This document shows, one piece after another, positions 44,859 through 46,509 of a DNA stretch of 46,509 bases. A program made the translations under genes and the position numbers. Source of the DNA: Candidatus Binataceae bacterium (GTDB taxonomy: Bacteria; Desulfobacterota; Binatia; Binatales; Binataceae). How positions within the stretch are numbered: the stretch's first letter is position 1; the number at the start of each line of letters is the position of its first letter. The DNA lies in the NCBI GenBank assembly GCA_015478645.1, contig JADMIL010000022.1, forward strand, positions 1-46,509, written 5' to 3'. A model generated the notes under the pieces. The model had not been told where the DNA came from. It did no database searches and saw nothing but the letters and a program-made list of their open reading frames with translations.

Positions 44859-45560
44859 CTACGACAAAAAGTGACGTTCCGCGATATTGAGAAATTCAGA
44901 CGTGAAATTGTCCATCTCGATCGCCAAGACGCGCGTCCGAGCGACCAATTGATTGTAAAAGAGCTGCGCCGGAATCGCCGCGACCAGCCCCACCGCGGTC
45001 GTGATCAGCGCCTCCGCGATCCCCGGTGCGACCGCCTGGATATTCGACGTATGCGCCGCCGAGAGCCCCAGGAAGGCCGTCATGATGCCCCACACCGTGC
45101 CGAACAGGCCGACGAATGGGCTGGTCGATCCGGTCGTGGCGAGAAACGTGACTCCCGCCTCGAGTTTCGTCAGCTCGACGTTGGCCTGCCGCTTCATCGC
45201 CCGCGTGACGTTCTGGACGCCGCCCAGGTCGGTCGAAAAACCGCCCTCGGCGCCCACCGCCTGGCGCTTGGCCCGCGTCAGTTGCAGCAATTCCTGATAG
45301 CCGGCGCGAAACACCTGCGCCACCGGGCTGCGCTTGAGGCCCACGCTCGCCGTATGAATCGCCGCCAGGTTCTTCGACTCCCAGAAGATCGCGATAAAGC
45401 GCTCGGACTCGCGCCGCGCCCGCGAAATCTGGATCAATTTGTAAATGATTATCCCCCAGCTGCCGACCGAAAAGGCCACCAGGATCAGGAGCACCGCCTT
45501 GACTACAGGCCCGGTGCCCCACAGCAAGTCGACCACGCTCAGACCGCCACCGCCGTTCAC
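44859..45560 (-). CDS. tolQ: TolQ/ExbB family proton channel protein
   Basis: A 233-residue inner-membrane protein, first gene of the tol-pal cluster. Three membrane segments are visible: about 18-42 (VVKAVLLILVAFSVGSWGIII), about 138-165 (PFVGLFGTVWGIMTAFLGLS) and about 180-205 (AEALITTAVGLVAAIPAQL), with the Thr-bearing pore residues. The large cytoplasmic loop lies between the first two. The start is GTG 45560, directly preceded by the Shine-Dalgarno-like GAGGTGGGTGG. Confidence 0.95.
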   Translation of the reverse strand: MNGGGGLSVVDLLWGTGPVVKAVLLILVAFSVGSWGIIIYKLIQISRARRESERFIAIFWESKNLAAIHTASVGLKRSPVAQVFRAGYQELLQLTRAKRQAVGAEGGFSTDLGGVQNVTRAMKRQANVELTKLEAGVTFLATTGSTSPFVGLFGTVWGIMTAFLGLSAAHTSNIQAVAPGIAEALITTAVGLVAAIPAQLFYNQLVARTRVLAIEMDNFTSEFLNIAERHFLS

Positions 45561-45606
45561 CCACCCACCTCGCGTGACACGCCGGCGCTCGCCGAATCAG
45601 CCAAAG

Positions 45607-45620
45607 GGCACGATCGTGCC
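45607..45620. repeat. 14-bp perfect palindrome in the tolQ 5' region
   Basis: GGCACGATCGTGCC is a perfect palindrome, 47 bp upstream of the tolQ start and downstream of the predicted promoter. It could be a regulator site or a short hairpin; a chance origin in this GC- and CGATCG-rich genome is possible. Confidence 0.4.
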
Positions 45621-45662
45621 GTCGATGCCCACGTCATCATAAATGCCCGGCCGGATGCGATC

Positions 45663-45691
45663 ATTATTTATGTCCGTCTGTGCATAGTCAA
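45663..45691 (-). promoter_or_regulatory. Promoter of the tol-pal cluster
   Basis: On the minus strand TTGACT (45691-45686) and AATAAT (45668-45663) are spaced 17 bp apart, each matching five of six consensus bases. Transcription would start near 45656, about 95 nt before tolQ. The 299-bp gap to gap holds this promoter and that of gap, which I could not place with confidence. Confidence 0.65.
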
Positions 45692-45745
45692 ATTTTGCCG
45701 CCGCGCGCCGCGCCGTCCGCCGTGCGGCTCGCTACCCGTTAATGA

Positions 45746-46509
<764 letters not shown>

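Overview
The window is a GC-rich, gene-dense stretch of a Gram-negative bacterial chromosome. The Gram-negative assignment rests on a complete tolQ-tolR-tolA-tolB-pal-cpoB cluster and on the rpsB-tsf-pyrH-frr-uppS-cdsA-rseP order. CaiB/BaiF CoA-transferases, an F420-type luciferase-like oxidoreductase, a cholesterol-oxidase-like GMC enzyme and heme genes ending in a HemY-type oxidase suggest an aerobic or facultative organism of a deltaproteobacterial or Binatota-like lineage. That placement is inference only. Both window ends cut genes: a CoA-transferase at the left and gap at the right.

Layout. (1) 1-2.6 kb, minus strand: type II pantothenate kinase (coaW) followed by two tandem CaiB/BaiF CoA-transferases. 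(2) 2.8-4.8 kb: rarA facing an HU gene; between them lie a 108-bp IS5-type MITE-like element and the HU terminator. (3) 5.0-10.0 kb, minus: leuA, leuB, a Usg-like aspartate-semialdehyde dehydrogenase homologue and truA. leuA is preceded by a promoter, a leucine-rich leader peptide and an intrinsic terminator, which is a classic attenuator. (4) 10.1-20.7 kb, minus: a long housekeeping run in transcription order rpsB, tsf, pyrH, frr, uppS, cdsA, rseP, tsaB, a YdcH-type protein, ilvN, ilvC, psd, pssA and an AT-rich GIY-YIG gene. (5) 21.0-21.7 kb: an AT-rich orphan gene with a ribbon-helix-helix-like N-terminus and a palindrome over its own promoter. (6) 21.8-26.7 kb, minus: rho, then rluD, leuD and leuC. 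(7) 27.0-30.4 kb, plus: GMC oxidoreductase and alpha/beta-hydrolase. (8) 30.4-36.3 kb, minus: dinB, hemY, hemH and a fused hemD-hemE. (9) 36.5-39.2 kb, plus: crotonase-family protein, exported methyltransferase-like protein and LLM oxidoreductase. (10) 39.2-45.6 kb, minus: ribF and the tol-pal cluster. (11) 45.9 kb onward, plus: gap.

Working together: leuA, leuB, leuC, leuD, ilvC and ilvN cover most of leucine/valine synthesis but sit in three separate loci, and ilvB is absent. hemDE, hemH and hemY cover uroporphyrinogen III to heme except the coproporphyrinogen step. uppS, cdsA, pssA, psd, rseP and tol-pal serve envelope construction.

I found no CRISPR array, tRNA, rRNA, phage or obvious defence cassette. 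The most interesting signals are the leuA attenuator with an almost leaderless leader peptide, the self-contained RHH-like gene with its operator, the MITE, the HemD-HemE fusion, and several housekeeping proteins with changed key residues (Usg-like protein, Rho P-loop, CdsA signature, CaiB homologue).
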